From positions 806,001 through 870,000 of the forward strand of contig JAHDVF020000732.1 of NCBI GenBank assembly GCA_022606425.2: 64,000 nt of DNA, in the 5' to 3' direction. A program made the translations under genes and the position numbers. The DNA is from Lepidostoma basale (lineage: Eukaryota; Arthropoda; Insecta; Trichoptera; Lepidostomatidae). The notes beneath the pieces were generated by a model, which did not search any database, was not told the DNA's origin, and worked only from the letters and a program-made list of their open reading frames with translations. Shown one piece after another: positions 1 to 11,225 of the stretch. Numbering within the stretch: the stretch's first letter is position 1; every line of letters starts with the position of its first letter.

Positions 1-853
1 TTGCGGCTCCACTTTACTGTCGCACACTTAATAATTCAGCCCGAGGGCAGAAATGAAACACAATATTCAGTCGTTAAACTAGTAAAGTAAACGGAATTAT
101 TAATGAACGCCACGGTTTGTTATTAAACATTCAAACATACAAAACACAATGCAAAGGGATCACGACTGACATTAGTGTCTAAGCCATGTACAAGCAAGTA
201 TTAGAAGGCTTACATGCATATTAAAGTATATTGTTTATCATAAATGTGTATTGACTAGAGAATTTAATGGAAACTATCACAATTTTATCTTTTAGTGATT
301 TTACTCTATAGACGTCATCTCCTGAACAATGGCGTCTTCCAAGTTTCAAAACCTAGTCTAGCAGTGTGACGGCATATGACATCTTACCGGTTCACATATA
401 TATGTATTATTACAGAATGAATAAATGATACAAAAAAGTTTAAATACTTATTACTTTTACAAAGTGTTCCAATGATATAACTGTACAAACATAATATTAT
501 ACCATACTAAAAAACGAAATCCAATTTGAAAATGCTTTGTATTAATACACAAATATTATTTTTGAAACAAACGCGATTTTTAATTCCAAAATTTAATTCA
601 AATAGCATGGATAAAAAATATTGTTTACCCGAAACATGTTTTTGTTTATTAAACATGAATTGTGTTAATATTATACAAACTCGTTACAATTATATATTGT
701 ATATCTAATACAAAAGGAAAAAAAAAGAACCAATAATTGAACACAAAATACAAATCGTGGCGAAATTATAAGATACATGTGTTTTTTATTCGAACTTTCA
801 AGTAATAAAATTTCGAAAACTAAGTTTATAGGTATGTTGAAGATTGGTGAATA
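1..853. other. AT-rich non-coding stretch
   Basis: No recognisable coding sequence or repeat. Short chance ORFs (526-708 plus, 671-877 minus) are lysine/isoleucine/asparagine/phenylalanine-rich translations of AT-rich DNA and show no motif. The stretch ends at the A that precedes the Helitron 5' terminus. Confidence 0.6.
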
Positions 854-1654
854 TCTATATATATAAAACAAAGTCAAAAATCGTGTTAGTTACACCATTT
901 ATAACTCGAGAACGGCTGGACCAATTTTGAAGATCTTATATTTGCTGGATTTGTCTCCGTTCCGGATAACAGAATAATCATTAAAACATTTGAAAAAATC
1001 ACTTAAATGATTTAAAATTAATTATATTTGTCGTAAATTTGACTATATTTGACTTCTGAGACAAAGTACAAAAAACATCATGGCTTCCATTTAGTTTCGA
1101 AAACGCCCGTAGGTGGTGTATTGTTGATGCCAGATGTCAATACTCAATGTGAAAGATTTGAGGTTATTTTTTAATCGTCACCGGGATTTTTGGTTTTCTT
1201 TATTAATTTTAGATTAACAATGCCCAAAGTTATAAAAATCAGTATCAGAGAGACTATTCTAAAAGTTAAACCCCTTTTGTGAAGGAGAGCAGAGAATATT
1301 TGCGCCATTAATACCATTCGAAAAAGATGACAGATGAGTGTTCCGTGGAGATTAAATAACCGATTTATGATTAGTGAATAATAATAAAAATACGTATTGT
1401 ATATTTTGTATTGATTTTATAGGTGTATCTGTGTACATTCGGTCCAGAGAATTGTTACCATAGGAAATTCAGCCGCGAGTACTTAATAAACGAAATATTT
1501 GGCTAGATGAAGACGAGGAATTTCTTTTTTCAATTGATAGGGACACTGAATCATCAAACTCTTCAAATGATGAATATGATGATGCTAATGATGAAAACGG
1601 AGTTCATTGATGGATCACACTTATTCAAAATTATGTTGTCTGCTATTTAATTGT

Positions 1655-2415
1655 TTTAACGTGTTTTGATGAATGTCGGAAAGTCAAAGGTGTTAGTTTT
1701 TGAAAGGGAAGAGCAAATGACAGTTTGTAATATAAGTGTAAATGAAGAGAACTTGGAACAGGTGAGGGAATTTGTGTATTTAGGTAGCATGTTCAGTGAT
1801 GTTGAAAAAAGGGTTGGTGCGGGTAACAAAGTGAATGGAGCTTTAAAAGTAGTTATTGGAAACAAGAATTTATCAATGAAAGCGAAAATGGCCGTTCACA
1901 ATGGAGTTCTGGTCCCAACTCCTATGTATGGAAGCGAAGCATGGAACTGACAGAAGAAAGATGAGAGCAGAATAAATGCGGTAGAGATGAGGTCCCTAAG
2001 ACGTATGTGTGGTAGAACGATGTATGACAGAATCTCAAATGCTGATATTAGGAAGGAATGTAGAGCGAAAGAAGGTATTATGAACAAAATTATGAATGGT
2101 TCGTTGTGTTGGTTCGGACATGTGGAGCGCATGGGTGAAGAAAGAATGGTTAAAAAAGTATACGTTAACGATGTAAATGGAGTAAGGAGTCGAGGTAGAC
2201 CGAGAAAAACATGGCATGTCCAAATTAATCAAATATTAAAGGTTGGTCATGTCAGAAGCCGGAAGACTCGACGTGCGTGTATGACTCGATGTATGAATGT
2301 GGAGGAAGCTAGAGAGGTGTGCCAGGATAGAGTCGTGTGGCGGTCCATTCTCTCTGCCTACCCCTGCGGAGAAACGGCGTGATGGTTTGTTGTTGTTGTT
2401 GTGTTGTTGTATGAA
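1655..2415 (+). pseudogene. LINE family A, copy 1: C-terminal half of ORF2
   Basis: One reading frame runs from about 1666 to the TGA at 2380-2382, interrupted only by a TGA at 1948-1950 where copy 27430-28662 has a Trp codon. It encodes the region after the reverse transcriptase: VLVPTPMYGSEAW, then RINAVEMRSLRRMCG, WFGHVERM, SRGRPRKTW, and the terminal LSAYPCGETA. This arrangement is typical of jockey/CR1-like non-LTR retrotransposons common in moths and butterflies. It is 5' truncated, lacking the EN and RT catalytic domains. The 3' end is a (TTG)n microsatellite (2386-2412), where other copies have (TTTG)n or (GTTA)n. Compared with copy 3, about six codons are missing near residue 45. It lies inside the Helitron. 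Confidence 0.85.
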
Positions 2416-2639
2416 ATTCATTTATTTATAATAATAAAATAATAAGAATGATAATAATCATAATAATAATTCAAACAGTAATTAGAAGGAACAATCATAC
2501 ATAATATAGAGTCAAAAACGATGAATCATAATATATTAAAGACGATAAACATTATAAGGAAGCAGATTACATTAGTAAGAAAGGGACAAAAATGGAAGGT
2601 AGTATTAATATTTTTTTGGTAGATTGTATAAAGGAAAAG

Positions 2640-2960
2640 TTTTTAATGTACTACATATATACTAAGGGGGAATAAGCTGGAATTTGGTTATTTATAACAT
2701 TCAATTCACGTGCCTTTGCTTTAAAAATTTCTAAATTTTCTAATTTATCAATTTTTTTTTAAATTGTTTGTTATATCCAAAAAAAATGTGTTTTTGGAAT
2801 TGAAATGATGGTCAAAATTCACACAATGATTCTGTTTTTGTATTAAATGTTGTGTTCATATAACCTCTTCAAAATGATCGACCCGTCTTTCCAATATACA
2901 CGGCATCACAATCCTCACAATTAATCTGGTAGATTCCACTTTGGTTGAATATATTGTCGC
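2640..2960 (-). pseudogene. Penelope-like element GIY-YIG endonuclease fragment
   Basis: On the minus strand (about 2952 to 2870) the frame reads SGIYQINCEDCDAVYIGKTG, then RSF and a TGA. This has the GIY and YIG half-motifs and the Cys-x-x-Cys pair between them that mark the Penelope-like retroelement endonuclease. Further downstream, in another frame (about 2770-2690), it reads INKLENLEIFKAKARELN, resembling the C-terminal tail of PLE proteins. At least one frameshift and several stops break it. It would normally nick target DNA during PLE retrotransposition. No reverse transcriptase part is visible. It lies inside the Helitron, antisense to it. Confidence 0.75.
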
Positions 2961-3229
2961 GAAAAAATAAAAACACAATTGTGATACATAAAACAAAGTT
3001 TTTAATTAACAATTTATAATTCATTTTAAGTAGGTATTAATGCAGGCTTCCACGTGAATTATATTCCATTGTAATTCATGTTTTTAATTTTGACTTTTGC
3101 ACATTTCATGAACTTAATTCATTTTAAGTATTAATTGTAATTCAATAAAAAGGTGAATTAAATTTAGCTTATAAGTTAACACAACATTTATTGATTCTGA
3201 GGCGGTACGAAGTTCGTCGGGTCAGCTAG

Positions 3230-3780
3230 TATTGTAATATAATTAGAATTTTGAGAAGAGTTGGGTGGTAGTGCGCCTAAATACGAGTTATCCGCAATCT
3301 ACGTAACACCCCTCAGGGCTTTGCTCTTTATATCGCATTTCATTTGGAAGGAATTATTAATTTAGGGGGGAATATTTATTGAGTCCTTAAAATACGTAAT
3401 GAAAACGTCTGTTCATAGAAGTTCAACTATACTTTACGAGAATTAATGTTTCGCCTGGTTAATATAAAATAAAACTTGCAGAAAAAATACGTTTTCATCC
3501 GAATCGGTTATTTAATATTTATTTTAACTTCAATGGTTCAATGAGCAATAAAAACACAAGATATTGTGAATGTGTTTTCTTATTGATCTACGAAACCGTA
3601 CAAATTTCGACTACTACTCGTACACTACTATTTTTATTATAAGCTATTTTTAGACTACATCATTCCTATCACTCCTTTGAATCAAACCGCTTTTATGCAA
3701 CTGGTGCCCGTGAAGTATGAAAATATTTTACAAAACGATGCTAAAATACGCCAAATATACGAGTAGTTATTTTTCTAATT
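3230..3780. other. Non-coding stretch with a degraded PLE-type tail
   Basis: Around 3445-3500 a 'gtttcgcc' half-motif is followed by 'aataaaacttgcagaaaaa' and 'acgttttcat'. This resembles the tails of the palindromic elements near 6722-6850 and 6913-7032. Octamer TACGAGTA/TACTCGTA occurs at about 3614 and 3758. Nothing else is recognised. Confidence 0.4.
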
Positions 3781-4035
3781 ATACACTTCTTCTTCTTCTT
3801 CCACTTTTGAAGATCTTGAGATCTATTTACGTTTAAGACAACCAGCATTCTCTCCATCTCTTTGGTAGTCGTCCTGGTAATCGACGGCTCTCTAAATTCT
3901 CGTGCATCACGATCTTAGGGATCCTCGCTTGATACATCCTCTCGATGTGGTCCTTCCAAAATCGTCTTCTCTGTTTACTCCATCTCACTAACTAATGATC
4001 TGCAAATCTCTTCTTTGGGTATCCAATCTCTAAGG
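3781..4035 (-). mobile_element. LINE family C, 3' end fragment
   Basis: Minus-strand translation gives WSKQRRRFWKDHIERM, then SRRLPGRLPKRWRECW, with stops. The same order (SRSRRRYWRDHVARMDGDR, PPGRPPKIWRDSW) occurs in the longer copy at 58545-59215. It ends in a (GAA)n tail, seen as (TTC)n at 3785-3799 on the plus strand. This is the C-terminal region of an EN-RT LINE of RTE or related type. 5' truncated. Confidence 0.7.
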
Positions 4036-6721
4036 ATTCTACTCACGATAGGTTGCAATGTTTTTGTCTCTGCTTTTACTTCGATTCCTTAAGTGCATAT
4101 TTTATAAATTTTTATTTTGATTTCCACCAGTATTTGCTTATTGTAATTAATTCCTTTATACATAATCATATTAATTTGCATTATTTGCAAGAACCAAGAA
4201 GTGAGATATATAAACGTTTGCAAATGAAAAAGTGCTTTTTAAACAAAATAGTTTTATAATTGAGCCCATAGTCGCTTTGTTACTAAGTTTTCTTTACTTG
4301 TGAGAAAAGTTTCCCCGCAGTTCTGTACCCAGACAGTACGGATACGTCCACATGAGCCCATATCACACATCCCCAACTTGTAAGATGTCCCCTCGGGCCA
4401 AGGTCCATCAAGTTTCCGTACGTGCCCCGATCATTAACTTCTTCTGCCTCCGCCCTCTTATCTCCCCTTTCTGCTCTCGATAGTGTACAGGGGCAACTTG
4501 ATTCGAGAAAAAGGCTGTTCTCTGAGGTTTTATCGTAAATATGGCCTTACCGAGATAAACGCCAGTCTAGACAGAAGATAATAATCGGCAAATATCACAA
4601 TAATATTTTGTAAACAATCAACTATACTTGTGTGTATTTTAGCAAAAGAACTACCCCTCGGGACCCCCGTGCCTCAGGAGGGTTGAGCCAATCATCGCAA
4701 AGAGTTTACATATAAATAGTTTTCGCTTTGTAAATTCTCTTGCAATATATATTTTTTAAATAATATTTTTAACGAATCAAAAGTTATAACAGTCATTGTG
4801 TTGTTCAAAAGTAAAAATATGACAATTATTTTTGTATTTTACGAGATTTTAGAGATTCACAAGAACATTAAGAACGTTAAATTCCAGTTAAGTGCAGCTT
4901 TAATTCTGGTAATCCACCCAAGGGTGCCTGCAGCCATCCCGGGCCGCTGCGAGCCGCCGCGCGGCACGCAGCCACGAAGCACGGCGGATATAAATAAGTT
5001 ATTACCGTCCCCCGCGGGCGGCTGAGCGGACTAATTGCTTACTGATCCGTGACGCTCCCATTAACTCCTGAGCAGAGCACCTTCGGGACGCGTGTCACCG
5101 CAGCGTCCAAGTAAACACAACCGCAACAGTCTTTCAAACGGCCAAATATGAAATTTAAAAAATTGACTACACGAACCGCTTTGCTTTTTAGTCAAGGTTA
5201 CTATTGCGCAGTATCGAGCTGTCCTTTATTTAAATTCGGTCTAAATCTGATAATTATGACGCGTTTTCCAAATAGAATAAAAATCGATTAACTTGTTTTG
5301 AACTTGAATATTTGGGATTCGTAGTTGTAAGGTTACTTTTTCGGTATTTTTCATATATGCATATATATATGCATATAAAACGAAGTATGAGAAACGGTCT
5401 CGAATTAGATTTAATCACAAATCTCCGTATCTCAAAGAGGTCTGAAGGTGGTACGGTAGACAAATCGAATTAATTAATTTTGGAGAACTCGGTTCCTCGG
5501 TTCGTTAACCCAAATATTCGAAAATATTATTCCCGTTATTATGGCGAAAACATTTTCAGGAAGGATTGATTTTATTAAACAATTATAGTTTGAGCTCTGA
5601 TTGTAATCAATTTGTTTAGTACAGCACTCATTACAGCTCCGAGGGCCGGTATGTTTGTCTTCTTCAACGAAATTGTTTGGATGCTATAATTGGCCACATA
5701 CACCGCTTTAATTATCATTTTGGGGTAAATAAATTATAATTCTAGTATCAATGATCATATTTTTTTGCATACATTCAATGCATTCCAAACATTCCAAATC
5801 TCTCGAGCATTTGTAGAGAGAGAACTGGTACAAATGTGTTATCTAAAGCAACACCTTAGAAAATTAAAAACTATATGTATTTGTTTATTACTAGATTATG
5901 CGCACATGCACTATTCAAAACGCTTCATTATTTATTAATAAAAATAATAATGTTTAAAAATATACCTTAATATATATAATGTAGATTTAATACCCACTCT
6001 AGATCCCATTATTTCTCTTCAATTAATCAACTCGATTATACTATTTATATTCCTTCTTTCGAATAAACCTTTTATAGTTTGTTCAAACATTTTATTAAGC
6101 TTAAAAGTTTCTAGTATAAAATTTCAATTGTTAAAAAATATATATTATATAATAATATATATTTTAACAAAGAAAATAAAATGTTTAAATAGATACGAAT
6201 AAAGATTGTGGTCGTAATTCATTAGAAATGCAAAAGCTTGTCTATAATATATAATTAAGTTATTAATATTTTAAATAAAGATACAAGATAAGTTTAATAG
6301 TAGGAATATCAAATCTGTTGGAATTCTCGACAGACTGCTTGCAAAGTAAAGACCACATCCCCAGGATGCCGGCTTCAAGTTCTTCTTAAAGCATCAAACT
6401 TTGAAGTTAGTTCTTTAGTCACTTTAATATACATCTTACTGTTTATGTCGCTTATCTTATTACTTCAATACATTTGTACATATAGAATTAAACTAATAAG
6501 GTTTACAATATATCATGCTAAACTTTATAACAAAATATTTTTCGCAGATAAAGGAACACAATCTAATTCATTAAAATAATTTCACCAAGATGTGAATTAT
6601 TCCTTAAGCAATAATGTTCAAATCTACAATCATGAAAATATCAGTTTTCTAAAAGCTTAATTATTTAATTTATACGAATGACAACGTGTGTTTTCTAGAA
6701 GTCTCATCATAATTTTATAAT
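4036..6721. other. Long stretch without recognised genes
   Basis: Mostly AT-rich. A C-rich patch lies at about 4310-4510 and a GC-rich island at 4905-5110 (separate entry). An AT dinucleotide palindrome with GCATATATATATGC lies near 5355-5378. The ORF at 4798-5025 runs into the GC island and shows no family motif. I recognise no coding sequence. Confidence 0.5.
4905..5110. other. GC/CpG-rich island of unknown role
   Basis: About 200 bases with many CpG (for example 'gcgagccgccgcgcggcacg' near 4949 and 'cccccgcgggcggctgagcg' near 5009) stand out in AT-rich surroundings. It could be a regulatory CpG patch or the edge of an unrecognised transposon. No protein family is recognised. Confidence 0.35.
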
Positions 6722-6850
6722 TCGCCTATCTAAGGCAATATCAAATGTGACCATTTGAAAAAACATTTGATAATGCTTTAGACAGGCAACACATAACATA
6801 CTCGTACATATAAATTATAATAAAACTTCTAGAAAATATACGTTTTTATT
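6722..6850. repeat. Palindromic PLE-type end, inverted motif pair
   Basis: Two 25-bp arms, 6724-6748 and 6763-6787, are inverted repeats (22/25 by eye). The plus-oriented arm contains TTTGATAATGCTTTAGACAGGC, split here as TTTGATAATGC then TTTAGACAGGC; the left arm is its reverse complement. The downstream tail 'aattataataaaacttcta' plus 'acgttttta' matches the tail beside 53618-53700. It belongs to the ATAATG-stem-CGAAAC motif family, with the CGAAAC decayed here. Confidence 0.55.
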
Positions 6851-6912
6851 TGTATTTATTTAATAAGGAGTTTTACATCATTCTTCATGAAACAATATTT
6901 TATGGGAGCGAC

Positions 6913-7032
6913 AAATTTCGCTTTGCTAGGACATTGCTAGGCATTTGGTAATGTCGAAGCAAGGCGAAACACATTACTCCAATGAAATATAAGTGAGATT
7001 TTAGAAAACGAACGTTTTCATCAATATGAAAT
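6913..7032. repeat. Second palindromic PLE-type end
   Basis: A minus-oriented arm (about 6916-6940, 'tttcgctttgctaggac') faces a plus-oriented arm (about 6944-6970, 'ggtaatgtcgaagcaaggcg' then aaac). The plus arm has the TAATG-stem-GGCGAAAC form. The tail 'gagattttagaaaacgaacg' then 'ttttcat' resembles those of the neighbouring element and of 3445-3500. It is probably a related insertion about 150 bp from the first. Confidence 0.55.
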
Positions 7033-9560
7033 ATTTTGTATGGAGTTTTAGATTGCATGTATTTGAGATCGCTCGGTCTGAAACCCACTACACGTGTTCA
7101 ACAAAGCCGGCGAATTATATGACTTTGCATCGCGCCCAATAGCGGCATTTAAGAGATATTACTTTTACAGGAGTTACTTTTATGCCCCGGGAGCAGGAGT
7201 AACTGGAGTACATTAAGAGAGTACCTTCGCACCAGATGTTGGAGATAATTGAAAAATTCTCAAACCCCATTTTTCACCGCTTTATGTTTGTGAAATTTCA
7301 TTCACTTAAGTATTTTTTCCTCTCCAGCGAACAATTCTATTCCATTCTCTCTTGATAATGCTTCACCTGACATCCTTCCGTTAAAATGATACTAGTATTA
7401 CTAGAAGCTGGCTACGTGGAATAAATAACTTTATAACAATACATTGACATTACTTTCATATTGCGAGTTAAATTATTGTAGTTCGGAACAACACTAACAT
7501 TATAAGAATAAAGGTGTCAAATAAACTAGTAAAAAAAATTATACGTATTGAATTATATCCAAAAGGTTTACTAATTAAAAATATTAATGACACATGACTG
7601 CTATTCGACATCATAAATAAAAGTATTTAACTGATTCGTTCACCACAATGTTCACACTTTAAAGACTCTGATATCAACGTACTTATATGTTGATGTGTAT
7701 ACCTACTTCCTTAATTATTATATTATAGATTTAAGGGCAGTATAAAAATGTAACATTCTTAATGGAAATGTGTTTTCAATTTCATTGTTTGATCAATATA
7801 AAAGTATAACTCACAATCAAAAGACAAATCTTTAAATGTTTGATGAGGATTTATATTTCTCTGAGTGAGTAATCAATCCGCGGCGATGGGTAACGAAAGA
7901 GCGCCGATCAAGGTGGTGTCGGAGTCATTACAATACCTGTTGCCGGAGAGACAAACAGACGCGTGTTACCGGAGTATTGTGTTTCTGGCGAAAACATCAT
8001 TTAATAATTTGAGTAATTTGTCAATAATACGTCGAGTACTCTAGTGCAGCTAAACTAATAGTCTACCGACATCGTGTTCAACAATATTAAGTTACGTTTT
8101 CAGTAGAAATTTGCCGGAGTGAGAGTTTACGTTGTGAGAGCGAGTCGGATAATGTTATGCTTATGACTATTGTTAAAGAGGATAGATAGTTTATCCAGCA
8201 ACATTAAATAAAGTGAAAATAACCATGAAGGTACAAATATAAATTGAATCCCAGACCACGAGCAATTGGCAAACATGCGCAAATCTTTAGTTTAGTTCAG
8301 CGGACAAGTAACATAAAATTTTTCCATCTTCCCTACTCTAATGTGGCATGGCGTCGATCCTTCGCCGATCTCTAATAAGAACTAAAACCTGATGAATTTA
8401 AGGTAAGTCAGTCATAGATTACATTTATTCAATAAATCTTAAGAATATCGTTTTATATTCCTATTCTCATTAGTCAACAACTCAAACAACAGTCAACAAC
8501 TCAAAAAAATGTTCTTCTTTTTCCTACTTGTACATTTAAAGATTGTTATTAATTTATTAAGATCACCAGTTTCGGAATTTATATTGTGTAGAAAAAAAAT
8601 AATTAATACATTTAAGGATCAAAAATGCATTCTTTTTTCTAGTAGAAATATGTCTACAATATCAGGTATTTTAATGGTAACTTGTGTCTATATACCTAGA
8701 CCCTCATATTTACGCGTGCTTCCTCCATCAAATAACTTAAAGAATTCACAAATTTATATGATAGAAGATGTTCCTGCTTTCTCCTTTTATCCTTTACGTG
8801 GCATTCTTCAACTTTTATACACTGAAGTATCGAAAATGAAGGTACGGAAAGGCAGAGGCAGCCTAATATAATTTAATGGAAGGTATGAATACCCCTTCAG
8901 CCGAACACGAGAATCCCTTACTTAAATTGGGGTTACCTGTTCTGAATAGCACAAATGTAAGTAAATTAACCACATTGACATATTATTTACCTTCAAACTA
9001 TAAAACAACTCTTGAAACCAACGGTTCGTATTTCAAAGTACTAATTCAGCTCAGGAGACACATGAGAGGACAGATGACATATCATATACTAAATGAACAT
9101 ATTATATAATCGAATGAGAACAATATCCTGGGGTCGTCTCTAGTACCTACCTCACTACGTTCAATAAAGAAATAAGATAAGCGATCTTCACATTCTCCCC
9201 AAGAATGTCGTGACGATGATTGATTTCGGTGTCATCTAATTTGCAATTTTATTTGTTAAAATTTTTCTCTAATTGATTCAAAACTGTAATTTTGAGCATC
9301 AACTATGATTTAATGGATTGTCATCAAAATACTCGTAGTTGAATATCGACGAATAACTGTTTAATCAACCTGGTCTTGTCGCATGAATTATTTAATCATT
9401 TTGACTAATTTACTTGATTTAAAAATAATAAATATTTCGTTAATATAATGTGGAATGCATTTTTCATGACTCTCATATAAAATAATTATAATGTTTGAAT
9501 AAATAGAGTTATACTTTGTATTATAGCACTTTTTATTTTTACTGTACTCAGAATTACGTA
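7033..9560. other. Stretch with only unsupported ORFs
   Basis: A moderately GC-rich patch at about 7870-7990 contains an ATG-initiated 52-codon frame (7886-8044; MGNERAPIKVVSESL at its start) with no recognised family. Two consecutive frames, 8509-8871 (120 aa) and 8876-9109 (77 aa), are AT-driven in composition and carry no motif; ORFs this long are expected by chance in this much AT-rich DNA. An octamer TACTCGTA lies near 9330. I would not annotate any of these as genes. Confidence 0.4.
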
Positions 9561-9565
9561 CAATT

Positions 9566-10078
9566 CATTAAATCAAATCAAATCAAATCAGATCAAATCA
9601 GTTTATTTCATCAACAGACATTACAAAATTTATTTTTAAGATATCTATTGAGAACAGGTAAAATAATATATTTTGTATAGTATACTACCAGAAACGCATG
9701 AGAGATGGTTCAACATTAGGAACACATAATACTCTCCAGAATTAAGAGTATTTGCCTTCTGAACGTACTTTCACTAACCTGTGTCACCAAAGGCAGATTG
9801 GTTCTGGCGGCCGGTAGGTAAAACAATCGGTGCTGTCGCTGTCGGAGATATCTATCGGGGACAAAAATCCGAACACCCTCCAGTACGGCCAAGTTCTCGA
9901 AGTATCCCCTAATTAATCTAAAGAAATGGGTAATTAGATGTCCATCTCTTCGAAGCTGTAGAGAATTGGTTCCGAGCATTCCCAAAAAAAATGCCGTGGG
10001 ATAGAGCCACGGATAGCTACCATACTCCCTCATGTAGAGATGCCTCAGAATTTTTTTCTGAACCCTCTCCAGCATAAC
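9566..10078 (-). pseudogene. CR1/jockey-like LINE, ORF2 C-terminus, (GATTT)n tail
   Basis: The minus-strand frame 10075-9716 (119 aa) reads LERVQKKILRHLYMREYGSY, then LGMLGTNSLQLRRD, HFFRLIRGYF, IFVPDRYLRQRQHRLFYLPA and ARTNL. This is the conserved region after the reverse transcriptase in CR1/jockey-type LINEs. The element ends in a pentanucleotide microsatellite, (TCAAA)n at 9570-9600 on the plus strand. A second copy lies at 62600-63042 with the same tail. Compared with it, this copy lacks about 18 codons between TQV and SEST. 5' truncated: no EN or RT domain. Confidence 0.8.
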
Positions 10079-10189
10079 GGAATATCTGAGTTTAGTAATA
10101 ATAAAAAGTGTTGTAATTCAGAGTATAACAATATGAATTCAGTTCAAATATGAATCCACAACTCAAAGTGAAGGCGAATATAGAAGAAA

Positions 10190-10870
10190 TACTTATTTAT
10201 TTATTTATTTATTTATTTTGACATAAACGCCGCAAGGGCTTTTACAAAAATGACATGTTTAGTTACAAAGGTAATATAAAAGTTTGGGCAAATAGACAGA
10301 CAACTAACATATAACGGCAAAACACAAAAACACATTGTGTATTTGCAGTCTTAAATAAACATTACTAGTCCCCTGAACCATTTTAAAACGTTTCAATCGA
10401 ACCATCTAAAATATTCTAAAACTTAACTAAATGCCTTTTGGGAAAGGATTGTATCCCTTAGCGCTTTCTAAGGCTTAAAATAATATTTGATAATAAACAA
10501 TCGATTAGCGGTTTCGGGAATACCGATTCATTAATTTTGCCCTAACATTAACACAGCTTACTCGAAAGTTGTAACTTGACTTTACATTGATCAAGTTAAT
10601 TTAGGTTTTGGTTTAAAGGGGACATAACCTTGAATGTTGGAGCAGGTAAATTTGGGTGAATTAAGGGTTGGTAGACGCTTTGAAGCAAATTAGTCATCGA
10701 CCCGTTCCAGATAAATGTGAGAGCCTTTCGCAGTTAACAGGGGAGATGTCCTATCGGTAGATGTTTTGGTTATTCTCAGCATATTATGAGACCACAAATA
10801 AATAATACGCCTCTGGAACGTTTAGGGAATTTGGCTAGGCTGCAAGAAATTTGAGAGAGTTATTTATATA
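10190..10870 (-). mobile_element. Decayed retroelement 3' region with (TTTA)n tail
   Basis: A (TTTA)n run at about 10193-10220 abuts 'gacataaacgccgcaagggc' and a long non-open minus-strand stretch. Read on the minus strand, this has the layout of a LINE 3' end (coding debris, short UTR, then (TAAA)n). Several stop-interrupted minus-strand pieces look vaguely like the C-terminus of CR1/L2 proteins, but I cannot assign it firmly. The upstream boundary near 10870 is approximate. Confidence 0.4.
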
Positions 10871-10984
10871 CTGGGAATAATTGTATTCAAATTTCAAATA
10901 GAAAACCAGTAGCAAGATGCTAACACCAATACTCTATCGATATGTCTAAAATTTTAATATAATTTTTGTTTCATCTACATTCCT

Positions 10985-11225
10985 GCGAAGTAATACATTT
11001 TTTTCTTCTTCTTCTTCTTCGTCTTCTTTTTGTCCTATCACATCACCGTGGTGCATACGGCCTCAAGGAACCGTCTCCACCCGACTATCACATGCCCGAT
11101 GCCTAACATTATCCCAATTGGGGCCTGCTGTTTTAACCTCGTCCTACAGGGCTCTTCTCCGGGTGACTCTAGGTCTGCCTACTTCCTCTTTACCCCCATA
11201 GGGGACCAGTTTATTACGCTTTCAG
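10985..11225 (-). mobile_element. LINE family D, 3' end with (GAA)n tail
   Basis: The minus strand reads LQDEVKTAGPNWDNVRHRAC and then a frame-broken DSRVETVP before a (GAA)n tail (the (TTC)n at 11006-11030, plus strand). The same order, DEVKEAGLTWDDVRHQACDR, occurs in the copy that runs off the window at 63863-64000. This is the extreme C-terminus of an EN-RT LINE (RTE-like). 5' truncated. Confidence 0.65.

Larger units (their letters stand above)
854..3229 (+). mobile_element. Non-autonomous Helitron with nested LINE and PLE fragments
   Basis: The 5' end reads TCTATATATATAAAAC, followed by the 'aactcgagaacggctggacc' block seen in many insect Helitrons (from memory). The 3' end reads 'gaagttcgtcgggtcag' then CTAG at 3226-3229, with a short imperfect hairpin at about 3201-3218. 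The host bases are A (853) before and T (3230) after, as expected for Helitron insertion between A and T without target duplication. No Rep/helicase coding remains, so it is non-autonomous. The interior holds a LINE 3' fragment (1655-2415) and a Penelope-like endonuclease fragment (2640-2960, minus strand), either captured or inserted later. A short acidic reading frame (about 1509-1609, Asp/Glu/Ser/Asn-rich) is unexplained. Termini are convincing; the assumption that both ends belong to one insertion is inference. Confidence 0.8.

Noticed and set aside
8509..9109. Two consecutive ORFs (120 and 77 codons) as a gene
   Set aside because: No motif, AT-driven composition, and ORFs of this size are expected by chance in this amount of AT-rich DNA.
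10190..10870. Assigning the (TTTA)n-tailed element to a specific LINE clade
   Set aside because: No diagnostic protein motif survives in the minus-strand translation.
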